Assembly (NCBI RefSeq): GCF_014851685.1
Contig: NZ_JACVAC010000009.1
Location: 1-64,000 of the forward strand
Origin: Pseudomonas sp. PDM05
Lineage (GTDB): Bacteria; Pseudomonadota; Gammaproteobacteria; Pseudomonadales; Pseudomonadaceae
DNA: 64,000 nucleotides
Reading direction: 5' to 3'
Of this stretch, positions 15,948-25,245 are shown one piece after another. The notes below the pieces were generated by a model. The model did not search any database and was not told the DNA's origin. It saw only the letters and a program-made list of their open reading frames with translations. Made by a program: the position numbers and the translations under genes. Within the stretch, counting starts at the first letter, position 1. Each line of letters opens with the position of its first letter.

Positions 15948-17141
15948 ATGATTCACGACTATTGCATTATCGGCGGCGGCATCGTCGGCCTGGCCACGGC
16001 GATGGAACTGCTCAAGCGCCAGCCCGGTGCCTCGCTGGTGATCCTGGAAAAAGAGCCAGTGCTGGCCAAACACCAGACCGGCCACAACAGCGGCGTGATC
16101 CACGCCGGCATCTACTACGCGCCGGGCAGCCTCAAGGCGGACCTGTGCAAGCGCGGCGCCGAGCAGACCAAGCAGTTCTGCACTGAACACGGGATCAAGT
16201 TCGAGGTATGCGGCAAATTACTGGTGGCCTCCAGCCCCCTGGAAATGCAGCGCATGGAAGCCTTGTACGCACGCTCCCAGCTCAATGGCATGAAGGTCGA
16301 GCGCCTCGACGCCGACCAGTTGCGCCAGCGTGAACCGAACATCGTCGGCCTCGGCGGGCTGTTCCTCGACGCCACCGGCATCGTCGACTATCGCCAGGTG
16401 TGCGACACCATGGCCCGGGTGATCCGCCGCAACGGCGGCGAGATCTGCCTGGAGCGTACCGTCACCGCGATCCATGAAGACACCGACAAAGTCACGGTCA
16501 ACACCCGTGGCGAAAGCTGGCAGGCCCGCCGCCTGGTGGTGTGCGCGGGCTTGCAGTCGGACCGCCTGGCAACGCTGGCCGGCATACCGATCGACCACCA
16601 GATCATCCCGTTTCGCGGTGAGTACTTCCGCCTGCCAGCGGCGAAAAACAACATCGTCAACCACCTGATCTACCCGATTCCCGACCCGGAGCTGCCGTTT
16701 CTCGGCGTACACCTCACGCGCATGATCGACGGCAGCGTCACCGTCGGCCCAAATGCCGTGCTTGGCCTGGGCCGCGAGAACTACCGCAAGTTCTCGGTGA
16801 ACTGGCGCGACGTGGCGCAGTACGCCAGCTTCCCCGGCTTCTGGAAAACCATCTGGCAAAACCTCGGCTCCGGCACGACCGAGATGAAGAACTCGCTGTT
16901 CAAGTCCGGCTACCTGGAGCAGTGCCGCAAGTACTGCCCATCGCTGACCCTCGACGACCTGCTGCCCTATGAGGCGGGCATCCGCGCCCAGGCGGTGATG
17001 CGCGACGGCAGCCTGGTACACGACTTCCTGTTCGCCCAGACCCCACGAATGCTCCACGTGTGCAACGCGCCCTCACCCGCCGCGACGTCCGCCATGCCCA
17101 TCGGCGCGATGATCGCCGACCGCCTGTTCAAGCCCGAGTAA
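15948..17141 (+). CDS. lhgO: L-2-hydroxyglutarate oxidase / dehydrogenase
   Basis: A 397-residue FAD enzyme of the DAO fold that oxidises L-2-hydroxyglutarate to 2-oxoglutarate and passes electrons to the membrane quinone pool. The FAD-binding IIGGGIVGLATAMEL is at about 7-21. The LhgO hallmark HQTGHNSGVIHAGIYY follows near residue 42, and the C-terminal VHDFLFAQT and NAPSPAATSAMPIG are typical. Length matches the family. It is controlled by the adjacent GntR site and followed after 58 bases by an MHS transporter gene, which is likely cotranscribed. The glutarate hydroxylase gene (csiD/glaH) often paired with lhgO is absent here. Confidence 0.94.
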   Translation: MIHDYCIIGGGIVGLATAMELLKRQPGASLVILEKEPVLAKHQTGHNSGVIHAGIYYAPGSLKADLCKRGAEQTKQFCTEHGIKFEVCGKLLVASSPLEMQRMEALYARSQLNGMKVERLDADQLRQREPNIVGLGGLFLDATGIVDYRQVCDTMARVIRRNGGEICLERTVTAIHEDTDKVTVNTRGESWQARRLVVCAGLQSDRLATLAGIPIDHQIIPFRGEYFRLPAAKNNIVNHLIYPIPDPELPFLGVHLTRMIDGSVTVGPNAVLGLGRENYRKFSVNWRDVAQYASFPGFWKTIWQNLGSGTTEMKNSLFKSGYLEQCRKYCPSLTLDDLLPYEAGIRAQAVMRDGSLVHDFLFAQTPRMLHVCNAPSPAATSAMPIGAMIADRLFKPE

Positions 17142-17199
17142 CACCCCGCACCACGCGTCCATTTGACAATAACTACAAAGACCCAGAAGGAAGTACAGC

Positions 17200-18525
17200 A
17201 TGACGGTAACTGCCCCGATTCCCGGCACCGAAACCCCCGAGCAAACCCGCAAGCGCCTGCGCAAGGTGGCCGCCGCGACCATCTTCGGTTCGATGCTGGA
17301 GTGGTACGACTTTTACCTGTACGCCACCATGGCGGCCATCGTGTTCTCGAAGATCTTCTTTGATAACAGCGACCCCAAGACCGCCACACTGATGGCCTTT
17401 TCCACCTTTGCCATCGGTTTTATCGCACGCCCGTTCGGCGGGATTCTGTTCGGCTACCTCGGTGACAAGTTCGGCCGCAAGCAAGTGCTGGTGCTGACCT
17501 TCTGCCTGATGGGGGTGTGCACCACCCTGATCGGGCTGATCCCCAGTTACGCCTCCATCGGCATCTGGGCGCCGATCCTGCTGGTGTTTATCCGCATCAT
17601 CCAGGGCCTGGGCGCCGGTGCCGAGCTGTCGGGCGCGGCGGTGACGTCCTACGAGCACGCCTCCCAAGGCAAACGCGGCAGCCAGGGCGCCTGGCCGGCA
17701 CTGGGCCTTAACCTGGGCCTGTTGCTGTCGTCGCTGACCGTGTACCTGCTGACCATCAATGGCAACGAGTTCCTGCTGGCCGGTGGCTGGCGCATCCCGT
17801 TCGTGTGCAGCATCGTGCTGGTAGGCGTCGGCCTGTGGGTGCGCAACAGCATTCCGGAAACCCCACAGTTCAACCAACTGAGCAAAGAAGCGACCAAGGC
17901 CAAGGCCTCGCCACTCAAGGCGCTGTTCAAGAATGACCTCAAGGGCCTGGCCGTGGTGTTTTTCGTGGCGATTGGCTACAACGCCCTGAGCTACATCTTC
18001 AAGACCTTCTCCCTGGCCTACCTGACCCAGTTCAAAGGGGTGGATGTGCACGTCACCTCGCTGTCGGTAACCATCGCCAGCCTGATCGCGATTGTCGCCG
18101 TACCCTGCTTTGGCTGGCTGTGCGACAAGTGGAGCAGCAAGACCGTGCTGATGCTCGGCGGGCTGTGCTCGCTGCTGTTCGCCTACCCGTTCCTGGCCCT
18201 GCTCAACACCGGCGAAAGCCTGATGATCTACATCGCCATCGGCGTTGGCACCGGCATCCTTGCACCCATGATGTTTGCCCCGCAGGGTTCGTTCCTGAGC
18301 CGCCAGTTCCCGACCCAGACCCGCTCCTCGGGTTTTGGCACCGGGCGCGAAATCGGTACCGCCATCGCCGGCGGGCTGGCACCACTGGGTGCGTTGTCGA
18401 TGGTGGCGGCATCGGCCACCCACTCCACCGATGGCGTGGTGATCATCCTGGCGATTTCCGCGCTGCTGGTGGTGGTATTCGCCCTGTGTGACCAGGGTCG
18501 CAAGCACTCCACATTCAAGAACTGA
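17200..18525 (+). CDS. MHS-family MFS transporter, probable (2-hydroxy/2-oxo)dicarboxylate importer
   Basis: A 441-residue major facilitator of the metabolite:H+ symporter family (KgtP/ProP/ShiA group). The signature GSMLEWYDFYLYATMAAIVF occurs at about 29-48, with the loop 2-3 motif GYLGDKFGRKQVL and 12 hydrophobic segments. AAGGAA precedes the ATG. Its position after lhgO suggests it brings in L-2-hydroxyglutarate, glutarate or 2-oxoglutarate; the substrate is inferred from context only. Confidence 0.88.
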   Translation: MTVTAPIPGTETPEQTRKRLRKVAAATIFGSMLEWYDFYLYATMAAIVFSKIFFDNSDPKTATLMAFSTFAIGFIARPFGGILFGYLGDKFGRKQVLVLTFCLMGVCTTLIGLIPSYASIGIWAPILLVFIRIIQGLGAGAELSGAAVTSYEHASQGKRGSQGAWPALGLNLGLLLSSLTVYLLTINGNEFLLAGGWRIPFVCSIVLVGVGLWVRNSIPETPQFNQLSKEATKAKASPLKALFKNDLKGLAVVFFVAIGYNALSYIFKTFSLAYLTQFKGVDVHVTSLSVTIASLIAIVAVPCFGWLCDKWSSKTVLMLGGLCSLLFAYPFLALLNTGESLMIYIAIGVGTGILAPMMFAPQGSFLSRQFPTQTRSSGFGTGREIGTAIAGGLAPLGALSMVAASATHSTDGVVIILAISALLVVVFALCDQGRKHSTFKN

Positions 18526-18607
18526 AGGAAAAAGTTCAGACCAACGGGTGCATGGACGCACCCACATCGCGCATCATGGGCACTTTACAAGCTCAAGGGT
18601 AATGTCC

Positions 18608-19459
18608 ATGCGCGTTCTGTCATTGATGATGGGTCTCACGACGCTGGCCGCCAGTTCGGTGTTCTGCGCCAGCGCGATGGCGAATGAAGAAAGTCAGTTG
18701 ATACAACAGATCAACGTCTACCGCAGCCAGCTCCAGCGCTGCGGCGACCAGGGTTCCCAGGAACTGCCACCGCTGACCAGCGATACGCGGCTGGTGTTGC
18801 CGGCCAACAACGTCGGCGACCTGCAACAGGCCCTGGCGCGGGCGGCGTATCCGATGGTCAACGTACAGGCCATCAGCCTGTCCGGTCCCAAGGATGCAAC
18901 GTCGGCGATGAAGGCCGTGCGCGAAAGCTTCTGCCGCGTGGTGCTGGACCCGCAATTTGTCGACATCGGCGTAAGCAACAGCGGCCAGGACTGGCGCATC
19001 GTGCTCGCCCGCCCGCTGCTGTCCAGCGGCCTTGGCGACTGGCAGACCGAAGGCAAGCAACTGCTCAACCTGATCAACACCGCCCGATCCCAGGCACGCC
19101 AATGCGGCACCCAGGCGTTTAGCGCCACCACGCCGCTGAGCTGGAACGACGACCTGGCCGGCGCTGCCAACAGCCACACGCGCAACATGGCCAACGGCAA
19201 CTTCTTCGACCACCTCGACCATGACGGCCGCACGCCGGGCGATCGTGCCGAGTTGGCGGGGTACATTGCAAAGAACATCGGTGAAAACATCGCCGCCGGT
19301 CTCGACACCCCGCGCAAAGTGGTAGACGGCTGGCTCGCCAGCCCCGGGCATTGCGCCAACCTGATGAACCCGCAATTTCGCGAACTGGGTGCGGCGTACG
19401 CCATGGACCCGAAGAGTGATGCAGGCATCTATTGGACGGGGTTATTCGGCAGCCAATAG
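18608..19459 (+). CDS. Secreted CAP (SCP/PR-1) domain protein
   Basis: A 283-residue exported protein. Residues 1-21 are a signal peptide (basic MR, hydrophobic core, cleavage near ASAMA-NE). An N-terminal region of about 120 residues without a clear domain is followed by a CAP domain from about residue 150: LLNLINTARSQARQCG, AANSHTRNMANGNFFDHLDH, GENIAAG and VVDGWLASPGHCANLMNP. The latter carry the CAP cavity histidines and glutamate. The molecular role is unknown. ATG 18608 is chosen because AAGGG at 18595-18599 is eight bases away, while ATG 18602 is only two away. Confidence 0.9.
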   Translation: MRVLSLMMGLTTLAASSVFCASAMANEESQLIQQINVYRSQLQRCGDQGSQELPPLTSDTRLVLPANNVGDLQQALARAAYPMVNVQAISLSGPKDATSAMKAVRESFCRVVLDPQFVDIGVSNSGQDWRIVLARPLLSSGLGDWQTEGKQLLNLINTARSQARQCGTQAFSATTPLSWNDDLAGAANSHTRNMANGNFFDHLDHDGRTPGDRAELAGYIAKNIGENIAAGLDTPRKVVDGWLASPGHCANLMNPQFRELGAAYAMDPKSDAGIYWTGLFGSQ

Positions 19460-19598
19460 GGGCAATCATTTGGACTGAGCATCAAATTGCTATCACGTGG
19501 ATAATAGCGCTGAACTGCCAACGGCGATTCCGGTCTGTAGCTTGTTGGCCTGACCCTCCGGGCCACTAAAAGGTTGCGGCAAACAAGGTGTTCTCCCA

Positions 19599-21785
19599 AT
19601 GATGAATTGGCTGCAAAGCAGCAGCGACATGGCCGAGCAGGTGCGCGTGTATGACTGGGCCAGTACGCCGCTGGGCCCGCTTGAGCTATGGCCGGACGTA
19701 CTCAAGACCACCGTCGCACTGTGCTTTGCCTCAAGCTTCCCCCAAGCCATCGTGTGGGGGCCGTCGCTGACCATGCTCTATAACGATGCGTTTATCCCGA
19801 TCCTGGGTGACAAGCCCTACGCCCTGGGTCGCCCATTCAGTGAAGTGTGGAGCGAAGTCTGGCGTGATATCAGCCCCATCGCCCAGGCGGCCTTTGAAGG
19901 GCATGCGACCTACATTGAAAACTACCCGCTGGTGATCGAACGCGGCGCCGGGCCCGAGCAGGCGTATTTCACCTTTTGCTACAGCCCGATCCGTGACCCT
20001 CGCGGCGCCGTGGTCGGCATGCTCGACACCGTCACCGAAACCACCGCGACCGTGTTTCTCACCCGTCGCCTGGCCATGCTCGATGCCATCGGCAACGCCG
20101 TGGCCAATGCCACCGATGCCGAAGCCATCATGACCAGCACCACGCGCTTGCTGGCGCAGCACCTGCAAGTCACCAATTGCGCGTATGCCGACATGGACGC
20201 TGACGAGGATGGCTTTACCATTCGCGGCAATTGGGCGGCTCCCGGCTCGCCAAGCATCGTCGGGCGCTACAGCCTGGCGTCGTTCGGCGAGCGGGCGGTA
20301 CGCCGCCTGCGGGCCGGCGAACCGTTGGTGATCCGCGACAACCGGGTCGAATTCCCGCCAGAGGAGTCGGCCAGCTACCAAGCCCTGGGGGCTACCGCGA
20401 CGGTGTGTTTCCCACTGATCAAGGAGGGCCGGCTGACAGCGCTGATGGCCGCGCACCACAAATCCCCGCGCACCTGGTCGCCCTACGATCTGGCGCTGGT
20501 GGGCGAAGTCACCGAACGCTCGTGGGCGCATATCGAGCGCGTACGCGCCGATGTGGCCGTACGCGAGGGGCTGGCGGCATTTTCAGAACTCAATGCCACG
20601 CTCGAGCAACGGGTCGCCGAGCGCACCCTCGCCCTGACCCAGGCCGAAGCCGCACTGCACCAATCGCAAAAACTCGAAGCCATCGGCCAATTGACCGGCG
20701 GCGTGGCTCACGACTTCAACAACTTGCTGACCATCATTCGCTCCTCGGTGGACTTCCTGCGCCAGCCGGGGCTGTCCGAAGAGCGCCGCCAGCGCTACAT
20801 GGCGGCAGTGTCGGACACCGTCGAGCGCGCCAGCAAGCTCACCAGCCAACTGCTCGCCTTCGCCAGGCGCCAACCGCTGAACCCGCAGGTGTTCGACGCG
20901 TGCCAGCGGGTGGCAAACATCGGTGAGATGCTCGAAAGCCTCACGGGTGCGCGCATCCACGTGCAGGTGGAACTGCCCGCACAGGCGTGCCATGTGCGCG
21001 TCGACTCCAGCCAGTTCGAAACCGCGCTGATCAACATGGCCCTCAACGCCCGCGACGCCATGGACGGCCAAGGCACCTTGACCCTGCGCGTGTCGACTGT
21101 CAGCGCGCTACCGCGCATTCGTGGCGATGCCGGGTTGCATCAGCCGTTCGTGACGGTTTCACTGAGCGACACCGGCGCCGGCATTGGCTCGGACGTCTTC
21201 GAACGTATCTTCGAGCCGTTCTTCACCACCAAGGCCGTCGGCAAAGGCACCGGGTTGGGCCTGTCGCAAGTGTTCGGCTTCGCCAAACAATCGGGCGGCA
21301 ACGTCGATGTGACCAGCACCCAGGGTCAGGGCACGCGCTTTACCCTGTACTTGCCCGCCGTGGCCGCAGAGGCGGACTCGCCTGCCCCGTCAACCCACGA
21401 ACAGGCCCCGGTCACCGACACGAGGCAGCGCCATATCCTGATCGTGGAGGACAACCTGGAAGTCGGCCGTTTCGCCAACCAGATCCTGCAAGACCTGGGC
21501 TACCAGACCACCTGGGCCACCCATGCCGAACAGGCACTCACCTTGGCAGGCCCGGATGCGATGGCGTTCGACGGGGTGTTCTCGGATGTGGTGATGCCCG
21601 GCATGACTGGCGTGGTGATGGCCAAAGTTCTGCGCCAACGGCGGCCGGACCTGCCGGTGGTGCTCACCTCCGGCTACAGTGAAGAGCTGGCCGACAGCGG
21701 CTACGAAGGCTTTGAGTTCCTCGCCAAGCCCTATTCCGCCGACCAGGTGGCACGGGTCCTGGCCAAGGCCATGCAGCGCGACTGA
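19599..21785 (+). CDS. Hybrid sensor histidine kinase (PAS-GAF-HisKA-HATPase-REC), soluble
   Basis: A 728-residue protein without membrane segments. A PAS-like sensor covers about 35-150 and a GAF domain about 160-315. A short coiled coil leads to HisKA with the phosphoacceptor His371 in GGVAHDFNNLL. The ATPase has N-box NMALNARDAM near 479, DTGAGIG near 524 and GKGTGLGLS near 548. A C-terminal receiver starts near 611 with VEDN and phosphoacceptor Asp663 (SDVVMPGM). No separate response regulator with an output domain is adjacent, but a diguanylate cyclase gene converges four bases from its end. The signal is unknown. Confidence 0.92.
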   Translation: MMNWLQSSSDMAEQVRVYDWASTPLGPLELWPDVLKTTVALCFASSFPQAIVWGPSLTMLYNDAFIPILGDKPYALGRPFSEVWSEVWRDISPIAQAAFEGHATYIENYPLVIERGAGPEQAYFTFCYSPIRDPRGAVVGMLDTVTETTATVFLTRRLAMLDAIGNAVANATDAEAIMTSTTRLLAQHLQVTNCAYADMDADEDGFTIRGNWAAPGSPSIVGRYSLASFGERAVRRLRAGEPLVIRDNRVEFPPEESASYQALGATATVCFPLIKEGRLTALMAAHHKSPRTWSPYDLALVGEVTERSWAHIERVRADVAVREGLAAFSELNATLEQRVAERTLALTQAEAALHQSQKLEAIGQLTGGVAHDFNNLLTIIRSSVDFLRQPGLSEERRQRYMAAVSDTVERASKLTSQLLAFARRQPLNPQVFDACQRVANIGEMLESLTGARIHVQVELPAQACHVRVDSSQFETALINMALNARDAMDGQGTLTLRVSTVSALPRIRGDAGLHQPFVTVSLSDTGAGIGSDVFERIFEPFFTTKAVGKGTGLGLSQVFGFAKQSGGNVDVTSTQGQGTRFTLYLPAVAAEADSPAPSTHEQAPVTDTRQRHILIVEDNLEVGRFANQILQDLGYQTTWATHAEQALTLAGPDAMAFDGVFSDVVMPGMTGVVMAKVLRQRRPDLPVVLTSGYSEELADSGYEGFEFLAKPYSADQVARVLAKAMQRD

Positions 21786-21789
21786 CGCC

Positions 21790-22956
21790 CTACTCCGCCA
21801 CTGCGACGCGGTTGCGACCCTCGGCCTTGGCGCGGTACAGCGCCTTGTCGGCCGTATTCATCAGGCTGTGCAAGTCCTGGTCAAGGTTGCGGCTCGAGGC
21901 CACGCCCAGGCTGGCGGTCAAGCCGTGCACCGGCTCGGCGGCCAGCCCGGAGATGGACTTGACCAACTGTTCGGCGATGTCACGCGCGGTGTCCAATGAA
22001 GTGTTGGGCAGCAATACGCCAAACTCTTCGCCGCCCAACCGACCGTACACATCCGACTGGCGAAATGACGCGCTGATCACCCCGCCGATCTGGCGCAACA
22101 CTTCGTCCCCGGCCTGATGGCCGTAGGTGTCGTTGATGTCCTTGAAGTGGTCCATGTCCATCATCAGCGCACACAAGGGCTGCCGGTTGCGCCGGCATTG
22201 CGCGTACAGCAACTGGGCGTGCTCAAAGAAGGCGCGGCGGTTCATCAGGCCCGTGAGCTCATCGGTCTGTGCGGCGCGGGCGGAAATATTGTGGGCACGT
22301 TCCATCTGCCGGGTCAGGCGAAAGGCTTTTTCCAGGGCGTCCGAGAGTTTGCGCGTGGCGCTGACCACAAAGGTCGAAAACACCAACACCGCCGCCGCCA
22401 CCCCGACTTGCATCGGTGACGGCTGGAACAGCAGCCACAAGGTACACGGCAACAACACCAGGAACATGGACATCAAGGTCATGTAGCGATATGCCGAGTA
22501 ACACGACACCGCACTGACCGACATACCCACGGTAAACAGCATCACCAGCACCTGGGACACGCGGTCATCGGTGGGCATCACTGCAAACGCGCCCAACCCC
22601 CAGATTCCGGCGGACAGCATCAGTGTCAGCCAGTAGCGCCGTTCCCAGCGTTCCGGCGTGCGTTCGGCACGGGGACAGCGAAACCAGCCCATGAACAAGT
22701 GGATACGCAGCAGCGAGGACGCGCTCAGCGCGACCAGCCAGATCAGGATGACCTGATGATCGAACCGGTCCCAGCACAGCCAGCACAGCATGATCGCGGC
22801 GAAGAAACTGCCGAAAATCGCGGCAAATGACTGGCGAAACAGCTGGTGCAAACGATCGGTTCGCACCTGCTCTTCGATAAAGCAATCCTGGTCCTGCTCA
22901 CGCCCAAGGCCATTCATGAAATCCGCCTGCTTTGACTGCCACGACAAAGGCGCCAT
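21790..22956 (-). CDS. Membrane-bound diguanylate cyclase (GGDEF)
   Basis: A 388-residue protein. The N-terminal half holds about five to six hydrophobic helices (residues about 45-220) and the C-terminal half a GGDEF domain. The active-site motif is GGEEF (GRLGGEEFGVLLP), which is catalytically competent in this family, and the domain opens with DELTGLMNRRAFFEHA. It makes cyclic di-GMP from two GTP. No RxxD inhibitory site is evident before the motif. ATG 22956 has AGGA upstream; an alternative ATG at 22917 would shorten the cytoplasmic tail. It lies 51 bases downstream of glgB on the same strand. Confidence 0.9.
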   Translation of the reverse strand: MAPLSWQSKQADFMNGLGREQDQDCFIEEQVRTDRLHQLFRQSFAAIFGSFFAAIMLCWLCWDRFDHQVILIWLVALSASSLLRIHLFMGWFRCPRAERTPERWERRYWLTLMLSAGIWGLGAFAVMPTDDRVSQVLVMLFTVGMSVSAVSCYSAYRYMTLMSMFLVLLPCTLWLLFQPSPMQVGVAAAVLVFSTFVVSATRKLSDALEKAFRLTRQMERAHNISARAAQTDELTGLMNRRAFFEHAQLLYAQCRRNRQPLCALMMDMDHFKDINDTYGHQAGDEVLRQIGGVISASFRQSDVYGRLGGEEFGVLLPNTSLDTARDIAEQLVKSISGLAAEPVHGLTASLGVASSRNLDQDLHSLMNTADKALYRAKAEGRNRVAVAE

Positions 22957-23007
22957 TGTGGCATCCTGCCAGCAGCGCGGACAACAGAATCCATTACGCC
23001 AGAGCCT

Positions 23008-25245
23008 TTAAAGCGTGTCCGGCCGCAGAATCAGCACCCCCAAAGGTGGCAGATTCAGCGTCAACGACACCGGTTGCCCATGGCGCGGTTCATCCTGGGT
23101 AAACACTTCGCCGCCGTTGCCATAGTTGGAGCCGGCATAAGTGTCGGCATCCGTATTGATCACCTCGCTCCAGCGCCCGGCAAATGGCACGCCCACGGCG
23201 TACGCCTCGCGGGGCACTGGGGTGAAATTGGCCACCACCAGCACCGGCCTGCCGTCCTTGCTCCAGCGCAACCAGGCGTAGACGCTGTTGATCGCATCGT
23301 CGCCGATCAACCACTGGAAGCCCTGGGGCGCGTCGTCCTGCTCGTGCAGTGCCGGTTCCTCGCGGTACAGCCGGTTGAGGTCGCCGACCAGTTTTTGTAC
23401 GCCCTTGTGTTCGGCGTACTGCAACAGGTACCAGTCCAGTTGCTGGTCGTGGTTCCACTCGCGCCACTGGCCGAATTCGCAGCCCATGAACAGCAGTTTC
23501 TTACCCGGATGCATCCACATGAACGCCAGGTAGGCGCGCAGGTTGGCAAACTTCTGCCAGCGGTCGCCGGGCATCTTGTCGATCAGCGAATGTTTGCCGT
23601 GCACCACCTCATCGTGGGAAATCGGCAGGATGAAGCGCTCGGACCAGGCATACACCAGGCCAAAACTCAGCTCGTTGTGATGATGGGCGCGGTACACCGG
23701 GTCTTGCTGGATGTAATGCAGCGAATCGTGCATCCAGCCCATGTTCCACTTGTAGTTGAAGCCCAGGCCGCCCTGTTGGGTCGGTTGGCTGACGCCGGGC
23801 CACGCGGTGGACTCCTCGGCGATCACCAGTGCGCCGGGGGCTTCCAGGGCGACAACGTCGTTCAGGTGGCGCAGGAAGTCGATGGCTTCCAGGTTCTCCC
23901 GACCACCGTGGCGGTTGGGCACCCATTCCCCGGCCTTGCGCGAATAATCGCGGTACAGCATCGACGCCACCGCATCGACGCGCAGGCCGTCCACATGGAA
24001 GTGTTTCAGCCAGTGCAGCGCCGAGGCCAGCATAAAGCCATGCACTTCGGTGCGACCAAGGTTATAGATCAGCGTGTCCCAATCCTGGTGAAAGCCTTCC
24101 AGCGGGTTGGCGTATTCGTACAGCGCAGTGCCGTCGAATTGCGCCAGGCCGTGGGTATCCGTAGGAAAATGCGCCGGGACCCAATCCAGAATCACGCCAA
24201 TATCTGCCTGATGCAGCGCGTTGACGAAGTAGGCGAAATCTTCGGGTGAACCAAAACGTGCGCTCGGTGCAAATTGTGACAACGCCTGGTAACCCCACGA
24301 GCCGCCGAACGGGTGTTCCATGATCGGCATCAGTTCGACGTGGGTGAAGCCCAGTTGCTGCACATAGGGCACCAAGCGCTCGGCCAGTTCCCGCCAGCCA
24401 TATTGGCGCGCGACCTCGCCGGCTTCGTCCAGCTCGCACTGCCAGGAGCCCACGTGCAGCTCGTAGATCGAGAGCGGCGCGGTGGTTTTGTGTTTGTCGG
24501 CCCGCGCCTGCATCCACCCATGGTCCTGCCAGTCGACCTGCAACGGCGGGGCGACTTTGGAGGCGGTGTCGGGCGGCAGCTGGGTGGCCAGCGCCATGGG
24601 GTCGGCCTTGAGCGGCAAGATCCCATGGGCACCAAGAATCTCGTATTTATAGGCCGCGCCCGGTTGCAGGCGTGGGATAAAGATCTCCCACACGCCAGAC
24701 GGGTGCCGCAAACGCATCGGATGGCGCCGACCGTCCCAAATATTGAAATCTCCCACCACTGACACGCGCCGCGCATTCGGTGCCCACACGGCAAAGCGCA
24801 CACCCTGCACGCCATCCACCGTGGTCACCTGGGCGCCGAGGCAACTGCCGAGGTCGCGGTGGTTGCCTTCGGCAAACAGGTACAGGTCCATTTCACCCAG
24901 CAACAATTGGGCGAAGCTGTAGGGGTCCTCGGTAATCTGCTCGCCACCGGCCCACTGGATTTTCAGCAGGTACGCCTGGCGATGCTTGAAGTGCCCGACA
25001 AACAGGCCCGGCACCTGGGTTGCGTCCAGGCTGCCGATCAGTTCGCCGCTGTCGCGCTCCAGCACTTGAACGCTCAAGGCTTCTGGCAGAAAGGCGCGGA
25101 TAAACTGGCCACCGTGTTCATCATCGTGCGGGCCCAGAACCGAGAACGGGTCCGGATGTTCGGCGCGTACCAGCGCATCGACGTCGTGGGACGCCGGCAG
25201 TGCTGTCAACTTAGGCTGCAGCGGTTCTTTATTCGTAAAGCTCAT
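23008..25245 (-). CDS. glgB: 1,4-alpha-glucan branching enzyme
   Basis: A 745-residue GH13 enzyme that creates alpha-1,6 branches in alpha-glucan. There is an N-terminal extra beta domain, a CBM48 domain (VWAPNARRVSVVGDFNIWDG near 150), then the catalytic barrel. GLRVDAVASMLY holds nucleophile Asp424, and VIAEEST holds acid/base Glu477. The C-terminal beta domain ends the protein. The ATG overlaps the stop of the upstream treS-maltokinase gene by 4 bases, so translation is coupled. It is the third gene of the glgE - treS - glgB operon and processes the linear glucan made by GlgE. Confidence 0.96.
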   Translation of the reverse strand: MSFTNKEPLQPKLTALPASHDVDALVRAEHPDPFSVLGPHDDEHGGQFIRAFLPEALSVQVLERDSGELIGSLDATQVPGLFVGHFKHRQAYLLKIQWAGGEQITEDPYSFAQLLLGEMDLYLFAEGNHRDLGSCLGAQVTTVDGVQGVRFAVWAPNARRVSVVGDFNIWDGRRHPMRLRHPSGVWEIFIPRLQPGAAYKYEILGAHGILPLKADPMALATQLPPDTASKVAPPLQVDWQDHGWMQARADKHKTTAPLSIYELHVGSWQCELDEAGEVARQYGWRELAERLVPYVQQLGFTHVELMPIMEHPFGGSWGYQALSQFAPSARFGSPEDFAYFVNALHQADIGVILDWVPAHFPTDTHGLAQFDGTALYEYANPLEGFHQDWDTLIYNLGRTEVHGFMLASALHWLKHFHVDGLRVDAVASMLYRDYSRKAGEWVPNRHGGRENLEAIDFLRHLNDVVALEAPGALVIAEESTAWPGVSQPTQQGGLGFNYKWNMGWMHDSLHYIQQDPVYRAHHHNELSFGLVYAWSERFILPISHDEVVHGKHSLIDKMPGDRWQKFANLRAYLAFMWMHPGKKLLFMGCEFGQWREWNHDQQLDWYLLQYAEHKGVQKLVGDLNRLYREEPALHEQDDAPQGFQWLIGDDAINSVYAWLRWSKDGRPVLVVANFTPVPREAYAVGVPFAGRWSEVINTDADTYAGSNYGNGGEVFTQDEPRHGQPVSLTLNLPPLGVLILRPDTL

